Both the position numbers and the translations under genes were made by a program. Under the pieces are notes generated by a model. It was given only the letters and a program-made list of their open reading frames with translations. It ran no database searches and was not told where the DNA came from. 64,000 nt of DNA from Strigamia acuminata (Eukaryota > Arthropoda > Chilopoda > Geophilomorpha > Linotaeniidae): positions 11,796,259 through 11,860,258 of the forward strand of contig OX442320.1 in assembly GCA_949358305.1 (NCBI GenBank), in the 5' to 3' direction. Below are positions 25,001 to 37,256 of the stretch, piece after piece; within the stretch, counting starts at the first letter, position 1, and the number at the start of each line of letters is the position of its first letter.

Positions 25001-26146
25001 AAGAAGAACACGCTAGAAGGTCCCCTGCTGGATAGGAAAAGCGCAAAAGCATTTCTGAGGAAAACAGACTGTCTTGCAACTCAGTACCAAGGATACTGTC
25101 TCGATTCAAAATGTGTAGGAATTATTTCTAAGCTACAAATTTGGCATTGTGCACCAACACCAGTGGAAAAAAAGCACTTAGGGTTTTATCTGCCGAAATT
25201 GGTTAATATTGATGTGGCCAATATGTGGTTTCAACAAGACGGTGCCAAAAAAAGGGGCCAATTCTGATCACCGAAACCGGTGATGTCTCATGCAGTAATT
25301 GAATTGTTTCGGTGGTTGTATGGCAATATGGCATGTGGCACCGTCTTGTTGAAACCACATATTGGCCACATCAATATTAACCAATTTCGGCAGATAAAAC
25401 CCTAAACTTTCAGCTGTCAAATCGTAGTTGTTTCAGGGTCGCCAACAATTTACTGCACAAATGGTGGCTAATTCAAATCTTGCGTTATTTTTGGGACACC
25501 CTGTATAACCTCCACTAGAGCATTGGCGTGCATTTAAACTTGCATAATGTGGAGTAAATATTAGTGATTGAATTTGTTTGTGCAGGTTGATGGTGAACGA
25601 ACAATTAATGAAAACCTGGCAGATAACAGTGGGACAAGGATTGCCTTTTTGGTATCGCTGATTCGAAAAATGTTAATGTTTCCTTTGTTTCTATGTGTTT
25701 TGGTGTGAATAATGATTAGGCATTCCTGAAGAAAGCGAAAAGTACGGGACATGTGAAGAATGATACTCTTGTGCCTGAAGAGATAAGACATGCAAGTTTG
25801 AAGAAACAGTTCTTTTTTTATTTCAACCAGGTACGAATTCGCGCTGTTTGATGTTTTGTTGCACTTACAAACGTTGAAATAACGTTTTTTGAGCTCCTCA
25901 GGTTTGGTGCTCGGAAGAAACGACTTCTGAAGCTACCGATGCTCAGATCGACTTTGATAGTCACAGTCCTAATAAATATAGGTCGCCTAAACTGGTTTAT
26001 TGTCAAATCGAAACTTAGTCTTAAATCGAAACTTAATTTGATGCAGAGTAATTGGAACTTTGTCTAATATGCCCGAATTCTCCGACGAATTTGAATGCAC
26101 GTTATTCGACGAAATGAACAGAAAGAAGAAATGTAGAGTGTGGTGA
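22041..26146 (+). CDS. Neprilysin-like M13 membrane zinc peptidase
   Basis: This is a type II membrane ectopeptidase of the neprilysin/ECE family, which cleaves small extracellular peptides. About 21 exons sum to 771 aa exactly in frame (human neprilysin 750). Residues 1-75 form a Pro/Tyr-rich cytoplasmic tail with a poly-Pro run and QPPPYQ motifs. A basic KKKK stop and one transmembrane helix (about 83-102) follow. The ectodomain has CNDFYSYACAKW (start of the M13 fold), V-N-A-W substrate-binding motif (N553, A554), HEITH (594-598), second zinc site ENLAD (E662) and the family C-terminus CRVW (768-771). Key exons: 22041-22264, 22465-22599, 22801-23009, 23074-23280, 23776-23919, 24841-24908, 24966-25114, 25586-25651, 26047-26146. 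The exon ending 22746 uses a GC donor. The segment between 23506 and 23623 is the least sure and may miss a small exon. A uORF (ATG at 21957) precedes it. Predicted active. Confidence 0.9.
23282..23415. repeat. Tandem duplication of about 70 bp in neprilysin intron
   Basis: Two diverged copies share GAACTGGAACTTTGGGATTT. Copy 1 holds a perfect 16-bp palindrome, GTTGTGAATTCACAAC, at 23305-23320, decayed to GTTGTGAATTCACA in copy 2. Confidence 0.85.
25179..25504. mobile_element. Fold-back element in neprilysin intron (left arm truncated)
   Basis: Two inverted arms contain TTATCTGCCGAAATTGG on the left and its complement on the right, around a core that is the reverse complement of the core of the element at 42331-42751. 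The right end reads ATTTTTGGGACACCCT. The left arm lacks about the outer 90 bases. The element lies wholly inside the intron between exons ending 25114 and starting 25586. It is non-autonomous. Confidence 0.75.
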
Positions 26147-26717
26147 CGAAACTTTTTACGGAAATTATAAAACTGTAAAAAAAAGAATAAAAGTAATGTT
26201 TGGTCATGCTCATATGATGATTAAAACACCCGGTAGTCACGTTTTATCTATGCCCTGGCGGGAAATATTAGTAACATTTTAATGATTATTCAACATTTGT
26301 GCTTTTACACGTTACGCGTCTACACATTTTGACGTCATATCATCATTTGAGAACCGGATTTCAGTTTATAAATGTTATATGGCCAACATGGCGGTTGATT
26401 AATTGTTTCAGTGTAGAAAGGTTTGTTTCTGTTTTCTTTTTAATAATCCCCGTCAAATGTACCGATTTACTTTCAGTAAACAACGAATCCTTTGATTTAC
26501 TAAGGTTCTGATAGATCGGATTGAACTGTAAGTCGATTAATGCCTAAAAAAATACGCGATATCTGTGACATAACAATTCGTGACATTTAAAACTGGTTTT
26601 AAATTAACAAAATAAATAAAGTAAAAGGCGCAGAAAACTTGTAAATTTCGACCTAAAAATTATCGAATCAGTGTTAATCATTTATATATTTATTTATTTG
26701 CTTGTTTGTTTTCAGGA
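26147..26717. other. Spacer between neprilysin and the coiled-coil gene
   Basis: This is 3' UTR and promoter sequence. AATAAA occurs near 26185 and a perfect TGACGTCA at 26330-26337. A short AT-rich 5' UTR may precede the ATG at 26718, which follows an acceptor-like TTTTCAG. No gene was seen. Confidence 0.5.
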
Positions 26718-28510
26718 ATGGCTGATAACCAAACGGGAAATTTGGAAACAAAAATTCAATTTTCACAAAAGAATTCGAGTAATGGATCGGATTCGGAAAA
26801 TACTCTGGATGGGTTATTGGAAATTGTCACTGATGTAAGAAAAACGAACGAGGAAGTGCAGTAATAATAACTAATTTAAAAAAAAGTGCATTTCCTCGTT
26901 TGAAATGTTAAAAGTTAATTAAAAAAATGATTATTTGTTTGAAGGTGAATAAAAGGCTGCAAAATGTGGACGCCGTCAATAGAAAAATGCAGCAACAAAA
27001 AGTGGGGATGAGTAAGGAATTGCAAAATCAGAAGGAACAGTTGTCGGTGATGTTTCAGGAGAATTGCAGTTTGAAGGAGAAAGTTGCGCGGCTGGACATT
27101 GACAAGAGGAGTAGTTTGAAGGAACTTTGTGATATGCGGAAGGAGAATGAGAAATTGAATAGACTTTTGAATGATGCTGGTGAGAGGAGGAGAAGGAATG
27201 ATGACAGTGTTCATTCGAGCCTCGGATCTGGTCGGGATTCGTTGCGGAGTGCGGCTAGATCACACAATTCGGTGGTGGACAGTGATAGAGTGAGTATGCA
27301 GTCATTTGTTTTGTTGGTGTTTTCAAGTTTGGTTCGGTTTTTTTTTCTTTTTTTTTTGTGAAATATGATGATTGTAGTTTTTTTTTAGAATTTGAAATTG
27401 GAATGGAATTTTAAGGAAATTATTTTGATTAGAATTCGAATTTTTAATAATTTTTTAATCACAATTTGAGTTCAATCAATTTTATTTTTATTATAATTTG
27501 AAATCTTGACAAATTTTTCATTAAATTTCGATATTTCGATATTTTTTTTCATTAAATTTCGATATTTCGATATTTTTTTTCATTAAATTTCGATATTTCA
27601 ATAAATTTTTTCATTAAATTTTGATATTTCAATAAATTTTTTCATTAAATTTTGATATTTCAACAATTTTTTTCATTAAATTTCGACCTTTCAATCATTT
27701 TTTTCTTTTAGATTTCAAAACCAAGTAAAAACGATGAAACGATTACGAACAGTGGAGGTAATTCAGGCAGCAGTCTATTATCCGACGACGACGCCGTAGA
27801 CGAATTAATCATCCAAAAAATCAACATATCCCTGAAAAACTTAACCGACCTAAAACAAGATTTATCCTACATGAACTACAGTTTAAAATATATTTTATAT
27901 TTTGTCCACAATTCAAAATTAAAAGGTCCAAACCCCATCAAAAAACAAAATGTAAAAAAAAAATACATCTATAAGACGTAAATTGTAATTTACAGGAAGA
28001 TGTACACGACCATCCAGTTCCTATCTAGTAGCCCGTGGTGGCGGCGAACCGGACTCGTTAGAAGACCCACTCCCGCCATCTTCGAATAAAAAATGGCCGC
28101 CCACAAAGATGGAAATTGATGGTAAAAGAACGTTTGACCGAATGAAAAGTGCAAATTTTTCAGATAATCACGCGGGCGAAGAAATTCTGGAAAGTTTTTT
28201 CAAACGTCGACAACTGCCGTGGCCGTCGCAATCGTTTAGCGACGTCGCGATCCAAGATCGACCGTTCTACGACCGAGGCATTTCGACAGAAGCGGTCGCT
28301 TCTAGTCTGCCTTCCAGTTCACTCTTGAGCCCCGATTCGCTCTCGAGTTTCCAGATCACTTGTGAATCGGAAGGCGCCTCCATTTTGTTAAATGAAGATC
28401 GAGTTTGTCCGATCTGTCAAGTCGTGTTCCCGGAAAGCATTCCGCAAAAAGAGTTCGAACAACACGCCGAAAATCATTTCGCATTTGACGAATACGAATT
28501 AATCAATTGA
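26718..28510 (+). CDS. Coiled-coil protein with C-terminal C2H2 (TAX1BP1/CALCOCO-like) zinc finger
   Basis: Five exons (26718-26834, 26945-27289, 27712-27925, 27996-28121, 28164-28510) give 382 aa. After a short Ser/Asn-rich start, residues about 35-130 are a strongly heptad-like coiled coil (LQNVDAVNRKMQQQ to KENEKLNRLL). A Ser/Arg-rich linker, a second helical stretch (about 180-215) and a disordered acidic region follow. The protein ends in C-P-I-C, F, H, H spaced as in the ubiquitin-binding fingers of TAX1BP1 and CALCOCO proteins (CPICQVVFP ... EQHAENHF). This layout is common in adaptors for autophagy and TBK1 signalling, but I cannot assign orthology. The first ATG follows an acceptor-like TTTTCAG, so an upstream non-coding exon is likely. 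Confidence 0.75.
27515..27700. repeat. 31-bp intronic minisatellite (coiled-coil gene intron 2)
   Basis: Six copies of a unit built around CATTAAATTTCGATATTTC. Successive CATTAAA markers at 27519, 27550, 27581, 27612, 27643 and 27674 are exactly 31 bases apart. Confidence 0.92.
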
Positions 28511-29755
28511 CGAAAATAAAATAAAATAAAATAAAAATTATTTATCCAATGGGGATTATTTGTGAAATTATGTATTTTACGCTTTATTTTAAAAATAAAT
28601 TGAGTTTGTTGTCATTCTTAGGAAGACACACACACATGAAAAATAATCGTTGAAATTCGTCGAGAAGTCGAATTCTAGCTTTTAGTCCGACACATTTGTT
28701 GTGCAGTCGGCTGGATTATGAGTTGAACGAAAACGAGGCTATCTGTCGATGTTTCGCTCTCGTTTTGATCTCGTGAGGTACGTAAGATCTCGTTCTACCG
28801 CTGAAATCGGATCGGAGAAAGAGAATTGAAGAACGTTAGTAAACAAACACCATTTTGTCTGTCGCTAATCTTAGTTTCAGGGTCGCTGATATTTTATTAC
28901 TCGTTACTGTTCGTGTATAGTGTGTACCAGACAGCTGTCTCTTTATTTTGCTTTCAGTTATATAATTCATTGAACTGTATAATTTATAGACAAACGAATA
29001 CGAGGAAATGATACACGAGATTGAATTTCGGATTTAAAAATCTCCCGTCACTTGAATTTTAAATCAAAACTGACCTTTAATTTGTTATCTTTTGCTGTGT
29101 TTCAAGTGCCAAAGATTTATTATTATTTTTTTATTCGTAATTTGAAGTTTGGAGCAAAAATTGAACGTTTTTTTAAATTTATTTTTTAAGTTTGTTGTCC
29201 AGGAATGTTTTGGAAATCGATTTTGATGTTTTTATTGGAGAAAATTAAATACATTAGATAAATTTGTGTGTTTATTTACTCGAATTGTGGGAAAATGTTT
29301 ACTGTCAAAGGTGTTATTCGACACCCGAGCCATTCATAAAGGAAAGAAAACACATTATGTCAACAATTTGACTCGACCGCTCGCTCCTGGTTTAAACAGC
29401 TGATTTCCTCAACCTTTAACCCTGACATCACAAGAATCCAACCAATGAAAACATCCCGTAATGATCACGTGGAGTGAGTTCCGAATGACGACACAATGGG
29501 CATGGCTAGCGAGACCAATGAGATTGCGCAAAACAGCGCACGTGATCGTTGCGTGACGTCAACCTCCTGTGTGCAGCTGTTTGCCCAGTTTCGCCACCAC
29601 TCAGTCGAGCGATGGAGCTGTGTGAGTGAGCGCTGCTGTCTCGTCATGGATTGCCGTGGATCAGCTCGTTCCCACCGCCCAGAGCCGAGCGGAGGATCGG
29701 TATGCGCCTGAGAGCGGACGGAGACGGCCAGCTGTGATTCCGAAGCGTAGTGATA
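28511..29755. other. Spacer with presumed atossa promoter and 5' UTR
   Basis: The left part holds the coiled-coil gene poly(A) signal (AAAATAAAATAAAA near 28515). From about 29390 the sequence becomes GC-richer, with GATCACGTGG (29463), CCAATG (29516), GCACGTGATC (29539) and a perfect CRE, TGACGTCA, at 29554-29561, fitting a promoter. No coding sequence was recognised in 28600-29400. Confidence 0.5.
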
Positions 29756-31928
29756 ATGAAACCTGACCAAGGTAAGAAATAATTAGTCAACCGACTAAAA
29801 GTCGCTGAAATTCAGTGAATGGATGCACAAATTGCACACATTTCGAGTTATTCCGTTTCTAGTTGATCTCGGGGTCCTTGAACTCGAGACGGAATAAAAA
29901 CAACAAAATTAAAATACTTTTTATTTATTTTTTAATTTTTTTTTGGTTTTTTGCTCATTTCATCTATTTGGTCGTTCAGGGTTGAGGTGTGGCGGCCTGG
30001 CGGGTTCATTTCACTTTGTTTTCCGGGAAATTCCGAGAAAAATTCCAGGAAAAAAATTTTTTTTTTTAAATTTTGTAAAATTAAATTTGTTTAAAATTTG
30101 TTTTTGTTTTTGTTTTTGTTTGGGTTATTTTTTGTTTTTTTGTCACCAGGTGTCGCGCGGCGGTGAAATGAGGAATGGAAATCGATGTTATGGCGTATTT
30201 GAATTTGTATTATTTAGATGTCGTATTGATCGCGATCCGCCCCTGACACGTGTCAGGACATTCACATTGGATCTGGATCCCAAACTGGGTCGAAAGTGGA
30301 GCCAATGGCCTCTTGTGAAAAGGGTCGGACATGTTGGATCCGGAGTTTGATCGGGGATCGAATCGAGAGCATTGTTGGTTTGGTTGGAAAGTTTGGGCGA
30401 TTTTGGTTGTTGACGTCACAGGTGGAAAATAGATGACAAAGGTTGTGACGTCATTAGGGATGAATTGAATGGTTTGATTTGATGGGTTGTTGAATCGTAA
30501 AGAGTTTTGTGTGCGTGTTGAGTTGATTCATTTTTCAATTGAAATCGTTTTAATTTGCGTTGAGAAATTGAGTTGGAGTTCGGATTAAAGCCGAGCTCCA
30601 CCCAAAAGCTGTTTTTTCTTTTTTCTTTGCTTCTTTGCAGTGTATTTAATAAATTAGGAAATAAATTGGGCGGCCATTTTGGAAATTTTGACTTTTTTTT
30701 TTTCTGTTGGAATTTGGAGTTCTTCGAATTATTTGTGTGGAAATTGGAAATTTGGATACAATTTTCGTAGAAATTGGAAATTTTGATAAAATTTTCGTAG
30801 AAATTGGAAATTCCAACAAATTTTTCTATCGAAATTCAAAATTTGAAATTCCAACAATTTTTTTTAGCTAAATTGGAAAATTAGTTTTGCAAAAATAAAA
30901 ACAACAACAATGAGATCCAAGATGGCGAATGAAATGAATGTTGAGTTTGAAATAAATAGTTCAAAGAAGGAACAGAAAAGCTAATTGTGGACAACTCGGA
31001 AAAAAGAAAAAAAAAAGAAAAAGCGGATTAGATAAAAATGGCTGTTTCCCAAACCCAAAACAGGAATTGAAAATTGAATAAGAAAAGAAAAAAAATCTGT
31101 GCCGACACATCAAAACAAAATAAATGGAATTCGATTTTAATTCCAATCTCAACTGGGTGCGAGTCAAAAATGACAGCCACTGTTAAAAAAAAAATGCATT
31201 CTGGGTATATAAAAACCTAACACAAGGCCTAAATTTAGATTAAAGGACAACTGCAACCCCAAGAAAAAAATGACCGAAAATTGATTTTCCTTAGTCATTT
31301 ATTTCCAAATTTATTTCCAAATTTTCACCCCAGGTGCAAATTTGCATCTTTTAATTTTTAATGACGCTCCAGCGTTATCTACTAGTTAGAAAATCAATTT
31401 TTATAGGATACAAAATGGCCGACGAGGGCTTAAAATGATGGTTTGGTGGATTATTAGCGGCCATTTTGGATTAGCCTGCTGGAAATATTGCGCAAGATGA
31501 TAATTATCCGTTGTGAATTGGCGAAGAAAAAAGTAGTTGTTGTGATGTGTCCATTTGTGGCCTGACCCTGATGAGATGCTAAAGCTAAACCCTGTACGCG
31601 AGTGGAAGAAACCTTCCACGTGCAGGCCTTGTTGCGTGTATGACCTTGGTCGATTACATGTTGGGCCAAGGTGAAATTACGAGTCGCATTCAAAAATCAT
31701 TTTTGACAATTTCCTTCAACACTTCCTCCCTCCGATCACATTTTCTGACGTCATCGATCGAGTTCCCGCATTGATCCGCTCATCGGATCAACATTTCCTT
31801 CATTTATCGACTCGCCGCGGTTCGCGAAACCAGATGCGATGACGTCACACACCGCTTAGGCCTAATTCCATTCTTTCTTTTAACCCTAATGATTCACTTC
31901 CGCGGGTTTGGAGTCGGAAATGACGTCA
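29554..31928. promoter_or_regulatory. Cluster of six perfect CRE/ATF sites
   Basis: TGACGTCA occurs at 29554, 30411, 30446, 31746, 31840 and 31921. A given 8-mer is expected about once in 65 kb. The cluster spans the atossa promoter and the first part of intron 1. This is the exact site bound by ATF/CREB bZIP dimers such as the factor encoded at 14481-17077. A regulatory link is inference. Confidence 0.6.
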
Positions 31929-34900
31929 AATCCCTTTGTCTGTCTAATCTGACGAGTTTATCACGATTTATTTTTAGAAAAATATGAATCGCCACCTGTG
32001 GAATAATTTTAATTTTGACCTTATCACGTGCGCAGCGAGGTCAATCGACTGGACACGAAGTCGCACGAGGCCATAACCCTCAATTTGGCTGAGAAAAGTT
32101 GACCTATAAAATAGTATGCTATTCACTGATTAATGACAAGCATCGCCACCAGTGCGGCGCTGCACGCGGTGTCTGGTGGGGGCGAATGGCATTAATCGAC
32201 AGAGGCATTGACTCCGGTCTAGGGGGCTGTGTGGGCTGTATTTTGTGTCGCGACAGGGGCTCGATCCCTGGGGTCTGTCTGAGGCGTCATGTGGCGAGAA
32301 AATGGGGGGTAAAGTGAATTTATGGCCCCAGCTAAGTGGATTAAAATACGGGCCATTTTTTGGGTACAAAATGGCGGAATAAGTTATCTGTTGCTGCGGT
32401 GTCGACCTGTAGCTAGCGAATTCGAGTTTCAAAAACATGCAAATAAATCTCTTTTTTTATATAATTAACAACAAAAAAGTTTTCTAAAGATTTTGTTTAT
32501 AAAAGGAAGGGGGAAATAGATAAAAAAAATATATATAAAAATAGGCTTAAAGATCGAGGACAAAGTGGCCGCTGTTTACGTTCGGGTTTCGCGCTCTGGG
32601 TAACCAGTTTTCCAGGCGAGATTAGTAGCGGTGTGGAAAATCCTTTTGGATCGTCAGTAAAGGGTTGAGGGCGATGATTGGAGGGCCCTGTATGAGTCAC
32701 GAGAAATTCCCATCGTGTTGCAACGGGGGAATAACCCGTTTTGATCTTTCTGTGTGTTTACGGCATTCATTTTGAATTAGCAGGCTCTGGTGGGTGTTGG
32801 GGGAAGTTTTTGCTTGTTTTTGTTTTTGATTTTTAATTTTATTATCGTTTTATCTCGGGTTATCTCGCTCGGGATGGAATTTTTACAAGGAAGTGGCGTA
32901 TTTTTAGGGCTTAGGAAAGGGAAAAGTAGGCTAATGATCGTTTAATAAAGTAATTTGTGCAAGTTAAATTTGGATAAGGCTTACAAGGTGAACGAGATGA
33001 AAATTGGTAACAAGTTTTTGACATAAATCAAATGAAATAAATATGGCGGCGGATTTTGTGTCGGTTGGACGTTGCGGGTTTTTAAATTGGAATTGGGTTA
33101 TTTGTGGAGGTTTTTTTTGTTGTTGTTTTTAATGAAATTTCCAGTAAATCCATCGAGCGTTGAAAGTATGTTAGCGGATTTGAGCGATGACCGATTTTAT
33201 TAAGGTTGGGGCGGTGGCGCCATCTCTTGGCGGAAGCGGGAAGTAATTTCGACTCGGGCGGTCGGTATTGCGTGATAGAAGATAAACGCGAATTAAAACG
33301 TGATAAATTCGGATTTGGGCCACCAAATGCGAAATTTGAAGGTAGAAAACAAAAAAAAATTAAATTTGTAACCAAAAAATATTTTTTTACAAATTATAAT
33401 AATTTTTGTTGATTTTGTTGCTGTTGTTTATTTGAATTTAGAAATGCGAGCAGACATGGAAGAAGCAGACATCGAGCCGTGCGATCTGTTTGTGGATTTG
33501 GGACTGTTGGTGATCGAAGGACGAACGGCTGGAGTGAGTGCGCGCGGATACGGAGAAGGTGCGCACTGCCCCAAACTTGGAACTCAGACGAAGCACAGCT
33601 GCAATCCACAGGATGCGCTGGTAAATGGTTGGATTTATTGGTCGATTTATTCGTTCGGTTGTCGGATGCATCGGATTGTTTTTGATTGTTGTCCGGTGTT
33701 ATATTTTTGTTTTAGTGCGCTCGCAACGAACAATTTCGTAAGCACATGTTACTTTTGTGGAGAAATAACATCCCGATGTCGATCGAAGTTCTCTTGAGTA
33801 CGGAAGCGACGCAGGGGAATCCCAAGAGCCAGAAGTTGGACAACATTAGTAATTACACGTTGTTGGAGCAGTGGACGATCCACATGTTGCCCAAACGGTA
33901 AAGTTTGGCAAACTTTGGTTGGGAATTTGGTGCCCTTGATAAAATAAATGAGAAAATAATATATATATAATATAATATAATATAAATGGTTGAATTTCAG
34001 TGTCCCCGACGTTCTCATCACCGGAAAGAGTCTTTTCCACGCCGTTCGATCTTACCTGCACTTTTCTCAACTAAGCGCCTGGTACAGCTTATCAACCGGC
34101 GAAATCCCATCCAATGTCGTCTACAGGTTAGAAAAAAATTTAAAAAAAATTATAATTAAATAAATAATTATTTTCAATAGAGTTTGCGTGCCGGGCGAAG
34201 CATTTAGCAACAAATTCAACGAGCCACCCGATACTCACTCGTTTCCCGTGGCGAACGTGGGCCGAAGCAACGCCGTCAAAGTGAACGTGAAATCGATGCC
34301 GCGATGTTGCGGAATTCCTCAATTCCTCAGCCGCAAGTCGCGCGACCCGGAAGCCGAGAAGATGAACATGGCGTGCGCGCTCGACCCGCAACTGGCGCCT
34401 CTCGCCTCTGGCCGATCTCCGAGCCCCCCCGCGACCCCCCGCGACAAATCGCCCGACACGCTCCTCGGCGACAGCCTGCTCGATCCCCCGCAGTCGCTCC
34501 GAATGTACCCCAAGAGATTCCAGTCGCCGTCCCGGTGCGGCAGCCCCGTCATGGAGGCCCCCGACCACGTGCTGTGTCGCTCGTCGTCGCGGGACCAGGC
34601 GGACGCGCTCAAACGCTGCGAAAGGAGCCGCTCGCGACGCCCGTTCGACAAAAACCGGACTAGATATTTGGAGAAGGAAGTGGTGGACGAGATGCCGAGT
34701 CCCGGCGCGAGCCTCAGCTTGGGCGTGAACGTGAACGTGAACGTGAACGCGAAGGGCGCGTTCGATAATCGGTGTTTGGGGTTCGCGTTGACGCCGAAAG
34801 AGACGGAGGAAGTGTTGAATTTGTTGCATCGGAGGACGGAGGGGGTTAAGAGCAGGGGCAAGTGTTTGCCGTTGGACGAGGTGTTGGAGTTGAAGAGGAG

Positions 34901-37256
34901 TAAGGAGTGCGGGGTCAAGGAGAAAACTACGAGCTTCCATAGACATTTTGATATTTTAGAGCGCAAGATGGCCGAGATGGAGTTGGAGGGAAAATGCGAG
35001 GAGAATCAAGAGACTCAGGAGATTTTACAAAAACAAAAGGTTTTTTAACTTGCTTCTCCTGCTTTTAATTTAATTAAATTAAATTAAATTAATTTTTTTT
35101 ACGAAATCAATTATTTTGCAACAACAAAGATAAATTTTTCCCATAAAAAAATCAATTTTTCCCATCAAAAAATCAATTTTTCCCATCAAAAAATCAATTT
35201 TGCTCAGAAGAAACGAATTTTTCCTATGAAAAAACTCGATTTTTCCATTTGTCCAAGAAATTCATAAATTATTTTATCCGAAAAGATCGTAAATTATTTT
35301 GTCCAACAAATTCATAAATTATTTTATCCAACAAATTCATAAGTTATTCTGTCCAAGAAAATCATTAATTAATTTTTCCAGAAAAATCATTAATTTACTT
35401 TTCCAGGAAAATCATTAATTAACTTTTCCAGGAAAATGACAAAATATTTGATCGAGGAAATGATTGTATGAATCTGTCCTGGAAAGTGATTAAGATTACT
35501 GAATATTGCCCTGGAAAATGTATCGCACAAATTTGGCCAGAAAGTCTTAATTGATGTGTTTCAGAAGGTGGAATGCGAGTTGGAGCAACTTGTGCCGAAT
35601 GTTAAAGAGAAGACCAAGTTCAGGCACTCGTTGGACTCGGCGACGAGTTTAGTTTTTCATTGCAAAACTGGTTTACCGTTGACATCGAGTCCTGTAAATA
35701 TTGAACAATAATTTAAAAATGAATGAAATTTAATTTTGCTTGTTTGTTTCAAGGCTCCAGTGCGAAAAGGGACGTGTTTTGACTTTGACAGCAGTTTGAT
35801 TACACCTACTGCCATTAAAAAGTGAATGTTTATAATTACTCGCGGTTTTTGAGGCGCGACAAATATCGTACGTGACAGGAGCGCCCATCCACACGACTAA
35901 AACGTATCGAATTTCTCGATTTTCATTGATTTTTAATGAAAATTTGACGTAATTTCGACGTAATTACGTTAAAAGTTACGTAATTACGTTGTAATTCGAG
36001 AAATACGGTAATTATCGACCAATCTGTGCGAGTTTTTTGTTGTTGTTTATTTATTTTTTTTTTGTTGTATTTTTGGTTAGATTTTTGAATTTCTAATTAA
36101 TGTTATGTGTTTTGTTTAGTGCGTTGTACGAGAAGGAGGAAAAAGAGACGGTGTTGGAAGCGAACAACCAAAAAAACAATTACCTGACGGCGTCTGCTAC
36201 GAATAGCAGTTTGTTGGGGAGTTTTGAAGAATCGGTTTTGAACGGACGTCTGGAGCCGGTGAGCACCGTGGAAGGGTTCACGGCTGACATTGCGGCGAGC
36301 GGATCGTTCCTAGCCGAACACTTCACCGTACCTGTCACAGTCTTCTTTTACACGATATCTGACACGGACAAAGTCTCAACGCCTTACCTCGGTCACATTA
36401 AACTGGGACCAAATGGTTACAACGTTCCGAAAAAAGGAACGATACAAGTGGTAAATCGCATAGAAAAAATTAGTGAAAAAATTGATCAAATTGATTTGAA
36501 AAGTGTTAAATCTGCTAAAAATTGATTTAAAAATTGTTGAATCTGCTAAAAATCGATTTAAAAACTGTTCCATCCGGTAAAAATTGATTTCAAAATTGTT
36601 AAATGTGCTAAAATCGATTTAAAAATTTTAAATCTGCTAAAAATCGATTTAAAAGTTGAAAAATCTCTAAAAAATTATTTGAAAAGTTGAAAAATCTCTA
36701 AAAAATTATTTGAAAAGTTGATAAATTGATTTAAAAATCGATAAACTCGAGTAAAAAATGAATGAAAATGTAGAAAAATTAAAAATATCCCAACGATTTG
36801 AGAAAATCAATTGAAAGAAGGGTAAAAACGTATTTTTGTTTTGTTTGCAGACATTTTTTAATCCTCATCGAACCGTGGTGAAAATGTTCATCGTCCATTA
36901 CGATCTCACGGAAATGCCAATCAACTGCCAAACGTTTCTACGCCAACGCACCTTTTACATGCCTGCCGGTGCGGACGTTGAAGACCACGACGCCAGCAAA
37001 TGGCTTCGATATTTAATCCATCTCAGGTTACGCCGAAAACAATTAATCCAATGAATTGAATAAATTTAATTAATAAATTAATATATTAAAACTCAGGTTA
37101 CACACTTCGAAATCGGGCCGCTTGTTCCTGCACACGGACGTGCGCATCGTGATCTTCCGCAAATCAGAAATGGACGCTGCCACCATATCGGGAATGTTCG
37201 AACTCAAGGAGTTCACTCGAGGTCCCACCAACCCCAAATTTTCCCCCATTCGATAA
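29756..37256 (+). CDS. Atossa homologue (FAM214/ATOS family)
   Basis: Ten exons (29756-29771, 33442-33620, 33716-33897, 34001-34126, 34181-35039, 35565-35693, 35754-35821, 36120-36450, 36851-37026, 37097-37256) give 741 aa exactly in frame. The DUF4210 region is marked by LLEQWTIHMLPKR and SYLHFSQLSAWYSLSTG. The MDSA/TSLVF-type segment reads LDSATSLVFHCKTGLPLTSS. The C-terminal chromosome-segregation domain has VSTPYLGHIKLGPNGYNVP, FFNPHRTVVKMFIVHYDLTE and TNPKFSPIR. Vertebrate ATOSA/B carry all three. Drosophila atossa is a nuclear factor that drives a metabolic program in tissue-invading immune cells. The 5-codon first exon is inferred from phase and the CRE-containing promoter; translation could instead start at the ATG at 33444. 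Exon 5 is markedly GC-rich with a Pro/Ser/Arg-rich product. Confidence 0.93.
29772..33441 (+). other. First intron of atossa
   Basis: This 3.7-kb intron contains five of the six CRE sites and a 16-bp E-box palindrome CCTGACACGTGTCAGG (30242-30257). YY1-like AAAATGGC motifs lie near 31422 and 32370. A 30-bp T-tract array spans about 30740-30830. The intron is far longer than any other in the window apart from the last gene, which fits a regulatory role. No convincing exon or RNA gene was found in it. Confidence 0.55.
30242..30257. promoter_or_regulatory. 16-bp palindrome with E-box core
   Basis: CCTGACACGTGTCAGG is perfectly self-complementary around CACGTG, the site of bHLH-zipper factors. 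Confidence 0.5.
35130..35460. repeat. 21-bp and 25-bp arrays in atossa intron 5
   Basis: CCATcAAAAAATC markers at 35141, 35162 and 35183 are exactly 21 bases apart. From about 35265 a different unit with TCCAACAAATTCATAAATT repeats about every 25 bases, then decays. Confidence 0.8.
36480..36700. repeat. 30-31-bp array in atossa intron 8
   Basis: Imperfect copies of GATTTAAAAATTGTTGAATC with TGCTAAAAAT follow one another at 30-31-base spacing. Confidence 0.75.

Noticed and set aside
31560-31625. Hammerhead ribozyme suggested by CTGATGAG
   Set aside because: The required GAAA and paired helix III are not in the right places; TAAAC follows instead.
32225-32290. tRNA suggested by GGCTCGATCCC (B-box-like)
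   Set aside because: No matching A box, acceptor stem or anticodon arm could be built around it.
34140-34946. Long antisense frames over atossa exon 5
   Set aside because: The exon is GC-rich with few AT-rich codons, so the antisense strand lacks stops by composition.
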